DNA of 64,000 bases, from contig NC_068560.1 of NCBI RefSeq assembly GCF_022201045.2, positions 22,275,501 through 22,339,500 on the forward strand. Direction: 5' to 3'. The DNA is from Citrus sinensis. Taxonomy: Eukaryota > Streptophyta > Magnoliopsida > Sapindales > Rutaceae. The notes beneath the pieces were generated by a model. It searched no databases, was not told the DNA's origin, and was given only the letters and a program-made list of their open reading frames with translations. Numbering within the stretch: the first letter of the stretch is position 1; each line of letters opens with the position of its first letter. The translations under genes and the position numbers were made by a program. This document shows, in pieces, positions 35,031 through 47,100 of this stretch.

Positions 35031-37846
35031 ATTGTGGAAGGTACATTTAAGATTGTACTACAATTTAGACTAATTCCTGCTCGCACTGGGTCAGTCCGTA
35101 AATGGTAAAGTACTGGCTAAAATGGTGATTCCATAAAAGAGCGGGACTTAAATCCCTGACCTCTCTTAAGAAATGAAAATACCGAACCCCTCACACCAAC
35201 CAACTTTAGTTACATTTTCTTCCCTTTTCAATCGTAGTAAAATCCCGGTTCTTGCTTGTCACTTTAATACTGCATTAATTTGTTTGTTTGTACGAAAATG
35301 TTTTCACGATCTAGCCTGTGCTGACCATGCATACACACGATATATCAAATCCATGCAGATATTGCCAGAAGACGTACAAATCAATTTTTTTTATTTTAAT
35401 GCCAATAATTTGTTTGTTTCATTTCAGACAAAGCACATAAGGTGTCAACCAATTAATTCAAACCATGTGCTTTTGACGCTCGTTTTAATTTATTAATTCA
35501 ATCTCGGTTTTAAGAAACTGTCTATAGAGGAGGCGCCGACGTTGTATCTGCCGGAATCTGGACTGGTTAATTTTGGGATGATTTTTTTTTTTTAAATTCA
35601 AGTGATGATTATCATTATGTTTAAGCATTGTTTATGTTCATTAATAGTTAATTAAATTCTTAATCATTTGTAGGTTCCTGTGAGTAAGCACACATGAAGT
35701 CAGTCACTGATATTATCAATCGAGTTGGCGGCAGGTATAATTTATTGAGATTAACATGATTGTACTATGTATAACTTGTTGATCTGTTGAGTATCTAAGA
35801 TAATGTAATATTTAATTTAAAACTTGTTAATCAGTTTAAATTTGTAAGTAGGCCGTCTTTTATATATATAATTATCATCAGGTGCATACACTTTTATTTT
35901 TTTTTAATACAGACATACTGTTAAACAATGCGAGTTCATAGTTCTTAGTTTTCAATGCATTATAAAACTATGCGAGTTAATAGTGTGTTTATATATATAA
36001 AAAAATGTGGCTACTAACATGAGAGAAAAACTATACATATACACATATAAAATCATTTTCAAGTGCAGTTGTCCTCTTTCTTAAAAAAAAAATTGCGGAC
36101 ACAGTGTTAATCCATGCAATTTAGTAGTGCATCTACACTAACTCTATTAAGCTACAAAACTTAATACCATGTCCGCATAAAAAATAATGAGAGTGCCCAC
36201 ACACTATATATATATACGTACATATATATAAAGGATTTTTTACTGTATTAAAGAGCGAGAACGACTTTTCACAATATTATATACAGATTTTACAACTTTC
36301 TAAAACTTGTTGAAAAAGCACTCATATTGTAATCTCACATTTTTTGAATAATTACAGCAGATATTAACTAGCATTAAGTGCTTGTTTGATTTAAAGAAAT
36401 AGGAGGAGAGGAGGTGAGAGGAAAGGGTAGAACGGGAGAGAAAAAGAGGGTTAATCTCAATTTTATTATTTGATTTCGTATGAAATCATTTCTTATTTCC
36501 TTCTATTCGTTAGCTAAGCTTATTTTCTTTTACATTCATGCAGTTTAATTCTAGAGATATATAAACAATTCTCCTAATACTACATCTACAAATTTAGAAA
36601 AATAAATTGGAGAATTAGAATCAAAATCGTGCATGTGAATTCACATGCATATGTTTTGTGTCGGTGCCTCGACATGTTAACTAGTGATTTAGGGACACTA
36701 GCCTAATTAACAAAATTAAAAACTTTAGTTATTGTGGTTAATCACATTGAGGACAGCAGAAATTAACTAATTACATTTTTTGTGGCAAAATTCAAATAGA
36801 AGTTGAATTTGATTTTTCTATATCTGATTCTGTGGACAATAATATTCTCAATGTGGGTCACTTGAAATATGAGAGTTTACGTGATTAATTTTTAGTGGGT
36901 TTATTGAATTGCACATGTTCAATTTTATAAGCTTTGAACTTTCTTTAATCAAATGCAATTTTAAATCAAATCTATTAAAAAACAAAAAACAATTTCCCGT
37001 ACTATTTAATACTTGATTTGGCAGTATTTATTTTGTCAGCGCAAACTCAAATAATAATTTTTAAAAAATTAAAATTATAACTAAAAAACAAATACGTTGC
37101 TGTCCCAGTATTAATGAAAATTCGCTGGTCGATTTTGATACCATGTGCAAAGCCGAGCTTGAGATGTATAATTTTTATGACAATATCTTTTATACTTCGA
37201 ATTACACTTCTTTTTTTTTTTTTTTCAAATTGCAATATTTTAAATTTTCTATAGTAATATTTTCTTCACTTTCGCATTAGCTATGAATGTTTTTGTGTTC
37301 AAGTGAAGAATTACCACATTGATGTATCGACGTTAATTTTGTAATGGAAAAATTATTCAGTAACGATCCTTTATCCCTTAATCTTGTCTTTAATTACTTA
37401 CCACGTTTTACATTTTATTATAACACATGGGATTAAAAGATTATTGATCCACTGATTAAGAAAAATGTCTAGATTAATTAACACCGGTAAGGGTTTTATC
37501 AGGAATTTAAACTGATACACTTATTATAGTATAGTTCATATAGATATTTATCCATATTAGTATTTGAGGAGATATTATTGAATCCCGAATGGCCATGATG
37601 AGGGCATATAATGGGACTTGAATTAGTATCCTCAACATTGTAGCCTGGTTAGAAGTAATATATAACATTGTATATCCTCAAATAACACAAGGCTTTTTGA
37701 GAAGATTCAAAAGTAAAATCATACTAACTCAAGTCCAAAAATGACCACAAAAATGCTACTTTGATGAAAGAAAAGGTTACAAAATTTTGATTGTTTTAAT
37801 ATCCTATTGTACGAGAACATGTGAATGTGAAGAAGGCTGACGAAGA
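35031..37846. other. Intergenic DNA between two hAT elements
   Basis: A minus-strand SINE-like head may lie near 35140-35215: its complement has GGATTTAAGTCCC, resembling a B box. A possible gene relic is listed at 35505-35735. The rest is AT-rich with TA microsatellites (for example 36204-36232) and no recognised coding sequence. Confidence 0.45.
35505..35735 (+). pseudogene. Possible relic of two coding exons, family not recognised
   Basis: About 35512-35580 reads as KKLSIEEAPTLYLPESGLVNFG with codon use and composition unlike the surrounding DNA. After ~90 bp of AT-rich sequence ending in a TTGTAG acceptor-like site (about 35672), a second block reads as VPVSKH, then (one frame over) MKSVTDIINRVGGR, ending at an AGGT-like donor near 35735. 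A stop (TGA) or frameshift separates the two halves of the second block. I cannot name the family. It may be a decayed gene or a partial duplication. Confidence 0.25.
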
Positions 37847-38871
37847 GCGGGGGCGGATTCAAGATTTTGAAGTACTCCGGGCTAAATTAAAAAAAAATAC
37901 ACTGTAAAGTGAACATAAAATTTTATAAGAAAAAAATAAAATACACATAATAAGATGAGGATATTAGAAATCTTATACTAAATAATAATTACTTTAAACA
38001 AAATAATTATATAAAAATAGAAAATAAAAATGTAATTCAAAACAAAAATATAACTAAAGTTGTACTTTTCGCAGTTTCGAACAATAGAATTCATCAATTA
38101 TGGATTCTGGATCAATAGTATCTGCGATTTCTCTTTTAGTATAGACAACCATACAATTTGAAAGAAACTCATTTCCCATCTTATTGCGAAGTGATGTCTT
38201 TGATAAGGCTCGTGGCTGAAAATGCATGCTCTGTTGTGACTGTAAATGAAAGGAGAGTTTTTCTTGGCTTGGATTCATCAGACATTATACCTATAAATTA
38301 CCATAACACGAAACTACATAAAAATTAATAAATTAATGAATAATTACAAGCTTAATTAGCATGCTTAAATAAATTAAACAATTCAATTTTGTTCATCTTT
38401 TCCATTTAAAAAAAATATTATTAGTGAAAAATAACAATAATAAATCACAAAACTAGTTACCAAAAAAAAAGCCAATCAAACATTCAAAATAATAAATTAA
38501 AATAATATGTAAAATAAATCAATAAAATCTATCTAAAAAATTAATAATTTATGCAAGTTCTAAAAGTATAGTAACATACCAGTAGAAAAATGTATAGATC
38601 GCAAAGAAATTGGAAGCTATGAACGGATGATGAATTGTGATTTGTGAACCAATGAAGGTGAATTGATGAAGAATGAAGAATCTTGAAGGGTTTGGAAATT
38701 TTTTTTGTTTTTTCTAATAGTATCGGTGGAAGTAAAGGAAAAGTAATAATGATGATGGTATTTTCGTAATTAATAATTAATGGCATTTTTCATAATTTTA
38801 ATCAAACTAACTAATTTTTTTTTCCTTTTTCTATACCGGGCTGCCCAGTGCCCACTAACAGCTCCGCCGCT
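37847..38871. mobile_element. hAT element, internally deleted, 1025 bp
   Basis: The flanks share GACGAAGA (8 bp, extendable to 9 as TGACGAAGA) at 37839-37846 and 38872-38879, the hAT TSD length. The ends GCGGGGGCGGA (left) and AGCGGCGGAGC (right, complemented) are imperfect inverted repeats. The minus strand carries a remnant of a hAT C-terminal dimerisation domain (38054-38278), which fixes the superfamily. Confidence 0.75.
38054..38278 (-). pseudogene. C-terminal remnant of a hAT transposase (dimerisation region)
   Basis: The open frame ends with TSLRNKMGNEFLSNCMVVYTKREIADTIDPESII-type sequence, then a tail near DEFYCSKLRKVQL. This matches the end of plant ZMYM/TTF-type hAT transposases. 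The expected upstream piece (TVTTEHAFSA-like) is present but in a different frame over 38210-38255, so a frameshift breaks it. Nothing of the catalytic domain remains. Confidence 0.7.
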
Positions 38872-39827
38872 GACGAAGATGATGAAACAACAAGAAAAGA
38901 GAAAGAATAAAGCCTAAGAATACCCAATCAAACAAAAAAGAGAGTTTTTTAGGGTCCACAACATTATAAGCCATAAAAAAGCTTTGAATAGATTCAAGAA
39001 TTTTCCAAAGACGACAACGCATACAATTCAGCTTGCAAATTTATTTTCCCTGCCACTTGTGTTAATATGACTCCACTCATTCGACATTGCCTGCAAATGA
39101 ATGTGAAATTAGGTAGCCATATGTTTTCAGCCCCATCAACATCTAAACAGGACTTGTCAATTTCTTAGAAAGGAAAAAAAGAAGATAGATATTAATGTTA
39201 TTCTTGTTCAAGTGCAGGGCAAAAAAAAAAAAAAAAAAACCACCAGTCTGTTTCTTGATAAAACCAATCGATAAAGTTGTAGAGGGAAATAATAAATTCT
39301 TTGTTGCGGATCTCCTCGTTTTGCAAAATACGATTTTGAACTAGTTTATGATAATCAGGTACATAAATACATTCTAAAAAATATATTTTCTTAGGACTAA
39401 TTTGGATTTGCAGTAGTTGATAAAATAAGTTGGCTCTATGTGAATGAAATAAGTTGTTAATTGAAAAAGTAATTAATATTTGATAAATTGTGTTATTGGA
39501 CTATGAGTTTACCAAGTAGAATATATGCATTTAATAAATTTGTATTACAAAAATGTTATTTTATTAAATAATTGAAAGAAATATATGTAAGTTTAAATTA
39601 TTTATTTATTTATATATTAGGGTTTATGAAAAATAAGAAAAGTAAGATATAATTGTCCTTGTATTAAAATATTAAGATTATAATAGAAACTTTAAAAAGG
39701 GTTAGTGACTTATTTAATAAACTGCTTATAAAAAATAACCCTTACATGCTTTTAAAAACTGTTGTCAAAATTTAAAAAAAAAAGAACTTATAAAATAAGC
39801 AAGGACAACGAGGATTACCCAATGTGT
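38872..39827. other. Intergenic AT-rich DNA left of the pararetroviral locus
   Basis: No gene was recognised. There is a poly-A run near 39220-39239, and phrases resembling common plant transposon ends (gacttatttaataaactgcttataa near 39706), but no definable element. Confidence 0.45.
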
Positions 39828-40550
39828 GAAAAAAATAAGTGAAATCCCCTAATGTTTTAAAATGGGTTCAAACTCCTTTGTAGTTATATGTCGCGGAATG
39901 CCCAAATTCTCAGCTTAAGTGCCCAAGAATTCGGGTTAAAAGCCCAAATATAGGCCAAGAGTGCTAGCTTGCCCCGATTCTAGAATTTTCTAGCAAACTC
40001 TAGTACATTTCAAGCATGTACATATTTAGAATTCTCCACACTTCTCTAGCACTTGTAAATATCTAAATATTTAGGCAAGTTGGTAGAATTCTTTAGAACT
40101 TTAGAGCTTGGCAAGCCTCCCTATAAATAGGGTATGATATTTGGCATTTGATCATCAAGATAAAGAGCAAGCAACTGAAGTACTCTTGTAAACACTTTGC
40201 GAGTAATACAATTTTCCGCTTTCGGCTCAATTGCTCTCTTCTCTCTATCTCTTTCGAAAACCTCTGGGCTTAACTAGTCGAGAAACTCAAAGGCTTACTT
40301 AGCAACTTTCGGCAAGAGTTATCTAAGTGCCGCGCGGGTTCGTTGCGCAAAACACCCATCTCGTGACATGTAGCAATATTTGTTTTAAATATTATTCTAA
40401 TATTCTATCCCTAGTCTTGATGTTACCTATAAAATTTAAATATTTTTATGCAAAACGACTTATATATCTTTTATGATTAAATTAATTTAATAGCGAGTTG
40501 TAAATTATAGAGAAAAATTATAAGTAGGAGAAAATATCATAAATACCCTA
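39828..40550 (+). repeat. Left arm of a diverged inverted repeat flanking the pararetrovirus
   Basis: Excluding the LTR inserted within it, about 39828-39888 plus 40369-40550 is homologous to the reverse complement of 48455-48705. Shared phrases include ttttaaaat, ttgtagttata, ctataaaatttaaatattt, acgacttatatat and agagaaaaatta. Identity is moderate, so the pair is older than the viral insertion. The two arms are either two insertions of one repeat family in opposite orientation or the long ends of one large element. Confidence 0.75.
39889..40368 (+). mobile_element. Solo LTR, 480 bp
   Basis: It begins TGTCGCGG and ends CGTGACA, an imperfect inverted terminal pair with TG...CA ends. It contains a TATA box (CTATAAATAG at 40121-40130) and a downstream T/C-rich transcribed part typical of an LTR. 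Comparison with the right arm at 48455-48705 shows it interrupts the left arm right after TTGTAGTTATA. The flanks tgtagttata and tgtagcaata agree at 8 of 10 positions rather than forming the standard 5-bp TSD. No internal retrotransposon sequence is next to it. Confidence 0.65.
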
Positions 40551-40781
40551 ACCAGTGCTTCGAGTTCGCTTATCTCCAACTCATGATTTTAGTCGATACA
40601 AAACTATATGAGTTGTATATAGAGTACCAAGACATGCCCTAAGTGTAAGAAATCTATATATTTGAAAACATAAATTAAAACAATTGAAGGAAAGATCTAG
40701 ATATACATGCAGATGAAGGCCAAATAAATTATTAGTCTAAATGCAATAAATTCACCAATACTTGACTGTAAATGAGAAAAA

Positions 40782-40900
40782 CCCGACAATCATCCAGATT
40801 CCCCGACAAATTCCCCGTCATGAGCTCATCAAGCTTATGCCTCTTGAATGGATCTCCAACTATGAACAGTTCCACAACAATACAGCTCCAATTCAGACCT
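40782..40900 (+). repeat. Displaced 119-bp duplicate of the movement-protein coding region
   Basis: Identical base for base to 41873-41991 inside the polyprotein ORF. It is joined directly to the terminal repeat at 40900/40901, where a single T is shared by both sources. It therefore marks a rearrangement junction made during or before integration, probably by end joining. It is not a working gene piece. Confidence 0.95.
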
Positions 40901-41000
40901 ATCGGCTGGAAACCCGAGCTTGCGGACTACTGGTCCAAAGAACAGTTTTAACTGTTGTAGTTCTGGTATAACAACGCCACGTACTTCACCATAACTGGTA
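40900..41000 (+). repeat. Terminal direct repeat of the pararetrovirus, left copy
   Basis: 101 bp identical to 48154-48254. The repeat ends five bases into the tRNA primer site. It arises because more than one genome length of viral DNA was integrated. Confidence 0.95.
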
Positions 41001-41009
41001 TCAGAGCCA
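40996..41009 (+). promoter_or_regulatory. Initiator tRNA-Met primer-binding site
   Basis: TGGTATCAGAGCCA is complementary to the 3' end of plant initiator tRNA-Met, the minus-strand primer used by caulimovirids. It sits 121 bases before the polyprotein start and conventionally defines base 1 of the viral genome. Confidence 0.93.
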
Positions 41010-41129
41010 TACCCATCCTTGAAAATTTCATGTTTTCTAAATTCACGATTTCTTGCCCAAAATGGTATAATTTAAGGCTTTTTCTATTTTGATCTCTAGA
41101 ACTTCAGGCGCAGAGAGAACTTCTCCTTC

Positions 41130-44100
41130 ATGGCATCCACTTCCTCTTCACCTCCTGTTACTCTTTCTTCCACTCTTTCTTTACCGAAATCTTGCACTTC
41201 TCATACTACTAATAAAATTGAAAATCTTGTAGAATACTCCTACATCCCTGAATCCGCCCAAATCAGTGAATCTTCTTACCCTCTCCTCAGCCCTTATCAG
41301 TTGTATAAACGACCTAGCTCCTTTACCCGCAGTATCCGCACCCTTATCTCTACCAGACGCCCTCACCCTAAAGAATACATCCAGTCTTCCCGCCTGGATC
41401 AGTGTGCTCTTCAAGCCACCTCTGCTGAGCAATATGTCACTCTGGAGATTCCCTCCGAGTTGCTCTCCAACTGGAAACGAGAAGGTTATACTCATCTCCA
41501 TCTTGGCGGCATCAGATTAATCCTTACCCTTCATGGGAGAAAAGGATTACCGGTTACCGCTCGACTTGCTATGCTTGATACCCGGTTTAAACAGTACCAA
41601 GATGCTGTTATCGGTACTGTCCTCACAACCCTTCATGCAGGAAGTGTTTTACTCACTTTCTATCCCAATTTCAATTTTTCTCTCCAAGATCCAAATTTGC
41701 CCACAACCTTGAAAGTCCAAGTTCAGATTCAAGGTGCTGAACAAATTTCTTCTGCAAAAATTGCCACTTTACATCACCAACTGGTCTACAGGCTTCAAAA
41801 TCATGCCTTAGATCTACCCGCTCCAGAACACCACTCTGACACCCTCATGGTGTTAGCAGAATCTGACCAGATCCCGACAATCATCCAGATTCCCCGACAA
41901 ATTCCCCGTCATGAGCTCATCAAGCTTATGCCTCTTGAATGGATCTCCAACTATGAACAGTTCCACAACAATACAGCTCCAATTCAGACCTCTGAAGGCA
42001 TGTTTGAAAGACGACATGATGGAACAGTCAGAATGACTTTTAAACCACCTCCCAGTGCTCCACAAGAGCCTCCTAGGCTCTCCTTTACCTATTCTTCAAT
42101 GATCACAGCTGTTCAGACAGCGCAGGAAGATCTGCCCATTACAGGGTTTAATTCTCAAGGCTACCCTGTTTATCCAGCCAAACACAATGGCCATTTCCTA
42201 TGGGATGCCCCTGGTTCCGGCATGTGTGACCCAAATTGTCCCTGCTGGGATGATTGGGAAGAAGACGATGATTACGCAACCACAAGGAAAAAGAAACCCA
42301 AAAAGAAAAAACCTCCTGTCCCATGTCACCACTGTGACCCTAAACCACCATCAGATCCTCCACCTCCACCGGCTCCATTACCCATCTACCGAAAAGAACT
42401 CACATGGATTGCCAAACATTGCAAATCTGAGATTCCATCACCAATCTCAAATCCCACACCACCACTGGCTTGTATGATGTTCTCATCTACTTCATCCGAC
42501 TATTCTTCCTCTTTTCCTTCTTTAGACACCCACACAGATTCCCACCGAAATGTCGTGACCAAACCCTTTATCCCTTCACCTATTACCTCCACTGGCCACC
42601 TAGAACCTCCCAAACCTTTTGAATCAGTCCTCAACTGGCAAACCCAAAATGCTAGAGCACAGAATGATACTTTGGTCAATATCAATTCCAAAGTTGAGAA
42701 AATCAGTTTACGAACTGAACAGCTTGAGACAAAGGTTGACTCCATCTCTGCACAGATGCAGCAGATCCACCAAAATCTCCAGTCCAGAATTGGCCAACTC
42801 GATTCAGAGTTACGAGCCATGCTAGCCCACAGATACAATGGTCCCGAATTTGACCAAAAGGAAAGGGAAATCAGGCGATTAAAAGCTGAACTTGCTCAGA
42901 TTGAATCTGAAAAACAGAGACCTACCCTTTTCACCAGTTCACCTCTTATTCCTTCTATCGGTCCAACTTACCATCCTTTTGCCTCTATGCTCTCTCCTAT
43001 TAAACAATATGACCCTTCCAAGTTATTTGGCATGACTCATACTCTTTTCAGAGACAATCCTTTGCCACTGCCACCTAAACCTAAACCCAAACCTAGACCG
43101 CAGCCTCGACCTCCCCCTCTTCATCCTTCCTCTCTGACCATCCCTGGCCAACCATCTCCTACTTTTACACCGACATCACCACCAGCTCCTTTATCAGTCC
43201 CTGCCCAATCAAAAGATAAAGAACCCATGAACCAATTTACTGCTCACGCAGTCAGCCATCCATCTACTGACGATCAAACTTCTGATTCAAATCTAGCTGT
43301 TTCAGATAGCCATACCGAAACCGACTCAGAATCTTCAGCATCCACCAGTGACTCTGAAAAGTCCTATGCTGATATTACCAAAATCCTGATGGCTCAACCT
43401 GATCAAGGCCAAACCTCTCATACAGAACCATATGTTGATATTCCCTCCGAAGTTGAAGACGAAATGCCTGAATCTTCTGCCACAAACCAACCTTCTCCAG
43501 CCCAGCCCAATCCACCCAGTCAAAAATCGTCAAATGGTCCATGGTTCACATTTGATGATCTTCCATCTCATAAATGGCATGACCGACTCAATGAAATGTC
43601 TGCCTGGATTGATCTACAGATGCTAAGACCAGGAGCAACAACTCAATCAGTCCTTAGAGAATTTGCTACTCGTTTTACGGGTGCTCTAAGAGATTGGTTT
43701 GATTCGTTAGGACAATATCGCCAGTTACAGTTTGTTGACCTTCCAGAAGTTTCAAGTGCTCTTGCTGTACTTCATGATCAATTCCTTGGCGACCCTTCTG
43801 CAGTCTTTGAAGCTGCCAGACGAGACTACCTCAACATGAAATGCTGCTCCCTCAATGCTAAGGATCTTGACTTCCATTATAAGCGAATGTCCCTGCTGTT
43901 CTATAAGCTTAATGGATTCAATGAGCCGACATTAAAGCATGTCTTTCTGGCTTCCCTCCCCGAAGAACTCCAACCTGACATCCAGAGACAACTTACAGCA
44001 TCCAATCTTTCCCTAGACAACATCTCCCTTGGCAAAATCTTCCAGCTTGCCAAAACCTGTCTTGACAAACTTTGCGAGCAAAAACAGTTTTTCAAAGAAC

Positions 44101-47100
44101 TGTTGAAAGACAAAGAACCTTTCCGCAGTGCTTGCAAAAAGCCTTATTTGCAGATCAAATGCCACAAGAAAAAGGATTGCGATTGCAGTTCAAAGAAAAA
44201 ACGGCATTTTCGAAAATTCAAAACTCCAGAATTTTCATCCAAACCTCGCAGATCCCGAAAGCCCTACCGGTTCTTCAGAAAGAAATCTTCCTCCTCCAGA
44301 GAATTCAAACGAAAGCAATCAAGCAGATGTTTCATCTGCAAGAGAAAAGGCCATTATGCCAAAGATTGTCCCAACAAAAGAGAAAAGGCCATCCGGTTGG
44401 TTGAACATCTTCAAGCAACCACAGACTACTCTCCTGCCAAAGATGAATTGGAATTCTATTTCTCTGAACAAGATGAACCCAACGATGAAACAGTGTTCGC
44501 ACTACAAAATTCCTCTGACTCAGATAGTGACCAGTCTCAAGTGATTTTCCACCAACAGTTACTCTCCCTTGATACTACAGTTCCTATCCCATCCATCAAA
44601 CTCCAGATCTTGCCCTCAAAATTCCAAAAGCCCATTCCAGCAATTGGTCTTATAGATACTGGTGCCCAACGAAGCATGTTGAACCCCCATATTCTTCCAC
44701 CAGAATATTGGACCCAGTCTGAAGAACATTTCAAAGCTGTCAATGGCAAACTCTTCACCACCTCTTTGATTACCAAAAAATCCATTGGTATTCAAATCTT
44801 CCCAAACTGTGTCATTTGGACCAAGGTTATTGGTTCCACTCTTCCTAATAAGGATATCTTGTTAGGATTTGACATCCTTCACCAAATCAAACACCTCCAA
44901 ATCATTCCCACTGGAATCCGAGTCAAGTCCATGTTCAAACCATTCACAGACATTCTGAAACTCTACAATTTGTCTGAAACCCCCCAGTCTTACCAGGATA
45001 TTTCAACCAAACTTTTGAGTTTCTGTCCAGAGTCCCATTCTGAGTTCACCCATCCAAATCCATTGTGGAAAAATAAGTCTTTCTTCATTAAGTTACCCTT
45101 CAAACTCAATGAAGACATTAACCCAACTAAAGCTACCCATCCAGGAATGAGTCCTTCTGACTTACTCCTAGCCCAACAAGAATGTTCACAATTGTTAGCC
45201 CAAGGTTTAATTGAGCCCACAAGTTCCCAATGGGCTTGCCAAGCCTTTTATGTTGAAAAACATTCTGAAATTGTCCGAGGAAAGAAACGCCTAGTCATTG
45301 ACTACCAGCCATTAAACATGTTTTTACAAGATGACAAATTCCCTTTACCTCGCCGACAAAGCATGTTTACTTTTCTCAAAAATGCCCAGATCTTTTCCAA
45401 ATTTGATTTAAAATCTGGTTTTTGGCAACTCGGCATTGAACCCTCCGAACGTTACAAAACCGCTTTTTGTATTCCCAATGCCCATTTCCAATGGACCGTC
45501 CTACCCTTTGGCCTCAAAACTGCCCCCTCCATTTTCCAAAAATCCATGGTCCAAATCTTCCAGCCCATTTTGCATCATGCATTGATTTACATTGACGATA
45601 TTTTGCTTTTTTCAGGATCGCATGAAGAACATCGCAACCTATTGTCCCAATTCTATGATATTATCCAAAGTCATGGAATCATGTTATCGGCCAAGAAAAG
45701 CACCATTGCTACAGACAATATTGAATTCCTTGGTATGATCATTAAAGATGGACACTACCAGCCAGGAAAGCACATTGCCCAAGAATTGCTTCACTTTCCA
45801 GATCAGCAACTTTCCAAAAGGCAAATCCAACAGTTTCTCGGCATTATCAATTACATCCGTGATTTCCTCCCACATGTGGACCATCACACTCATCATCTCT
45901 CGGCTTTATTGAAAAAGCAGCCCCCAGAGTGGAATGCTGACCACACACGTGCTGTCACTACTCTCAAGCAGATTGCGCAAAATCCGCCTCCTTTAAAGTT
46001 GCTTACTGATGGCAAGCGCATATTACAGACAGACGCAAGTGATGAATCATGGGGTGCCATCCTCCTCGAAGAACTCAATGACAAGGAACACTTTATCGCT
46101 TACGCTAGTGGACATTTTTCTGAAACACAAAAGCACTACCATAGCGTGTTTAAAGAAATCTTAGCGGTAAAGAATGGCATCAAAAAGTTTGAGTATCATC
46201 TGATTGGACACCATTTTCTCATCCGAATGGACAGCTCAGCCTTCCCCAATATCTTTCATTTCAAAGGTAAAACTGTTCCCGAAAAAATGTTACTCAGATT
46301 AAAAGATTGGTTTTCCAAATATGACTTTTCAGTCAAGCATATAAAGGGATCCCAGAACCTCATCCCTGATATGCTCTCCAGACTCTCCAAACCACAAGAC
46401 CCTCTCACCCTGTTTTCCACCACCTACCATTTTCCAATTATCTCCATGGCTACCTCACTACCCCCAGAAGCTCTCACCAAGAAAACTTTTCCCTTCAACA
46501 AAACCTTCTCTTCTGTTTTTAATATCCAAGAATTTGCAAGAAAAGCTCTCTTTCGCTTTTTCATGAAAGCCTACCTTGTCACCGACCCTTTTCCTTTTTC
46601 CACTTTCCACCCAGAAAATCTGTTCCTTACAGGTTTAACCCTTGATCCGACCAGAGACACCACTGAAGACGTGTTATGGTACATCTGGTGCCTAACAGTC
46701 CTTTACGCAACCAAGTTAGTCCTCCCCATTTCTCCCACTCTGGACCACCTCCTTAATCCAGATAACGCCACCTCCCTTACCTGGACCCTACTTGAATGGT
46801 TCTCCCCCATCCCATGGTGGAGAAAGAAACTGCAACAACTGTCCGAAATTTACAACCTTGACCGTATGCCTGCCCCTGAAGCACAAATGTTCACATCAGT
46901 TTTTATTATTCACAGGCCATACTTCCAACATCCAGACACCCATCTCTTTTGGACTCAAGATCAGGTATATGAATGGTTCACTGCACCACATATAGCTGTG
47001 ATTGAAAATGACATACAAGACGTCCTGCACAATTACCTTTGCCAATTAAACCACCAACCTCCGCCACTTAAAGATATCTCTCACACCTCCTTAGGTCCAC

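Noticed and set aside
34782-35108. Open frames on both strands rich in Cys, Arg and Pro
   Set aside because: They are translations of the GTGCC/GGCAC subterminal repeats of the hAT-like element.
40369-40781. Retrotransposon interior next to the LTR at 39889-40368
   Set aside because: The sequence after the LTR aligns to the host inverted-repeat arm, not to a primer site or gag, so the LTR is solo.
40762-40971. 69-codon frame at the left end of the pararetrovirus
   Set aside because: It is an accident of the displaced 119-bp piece joined to leader sequence.
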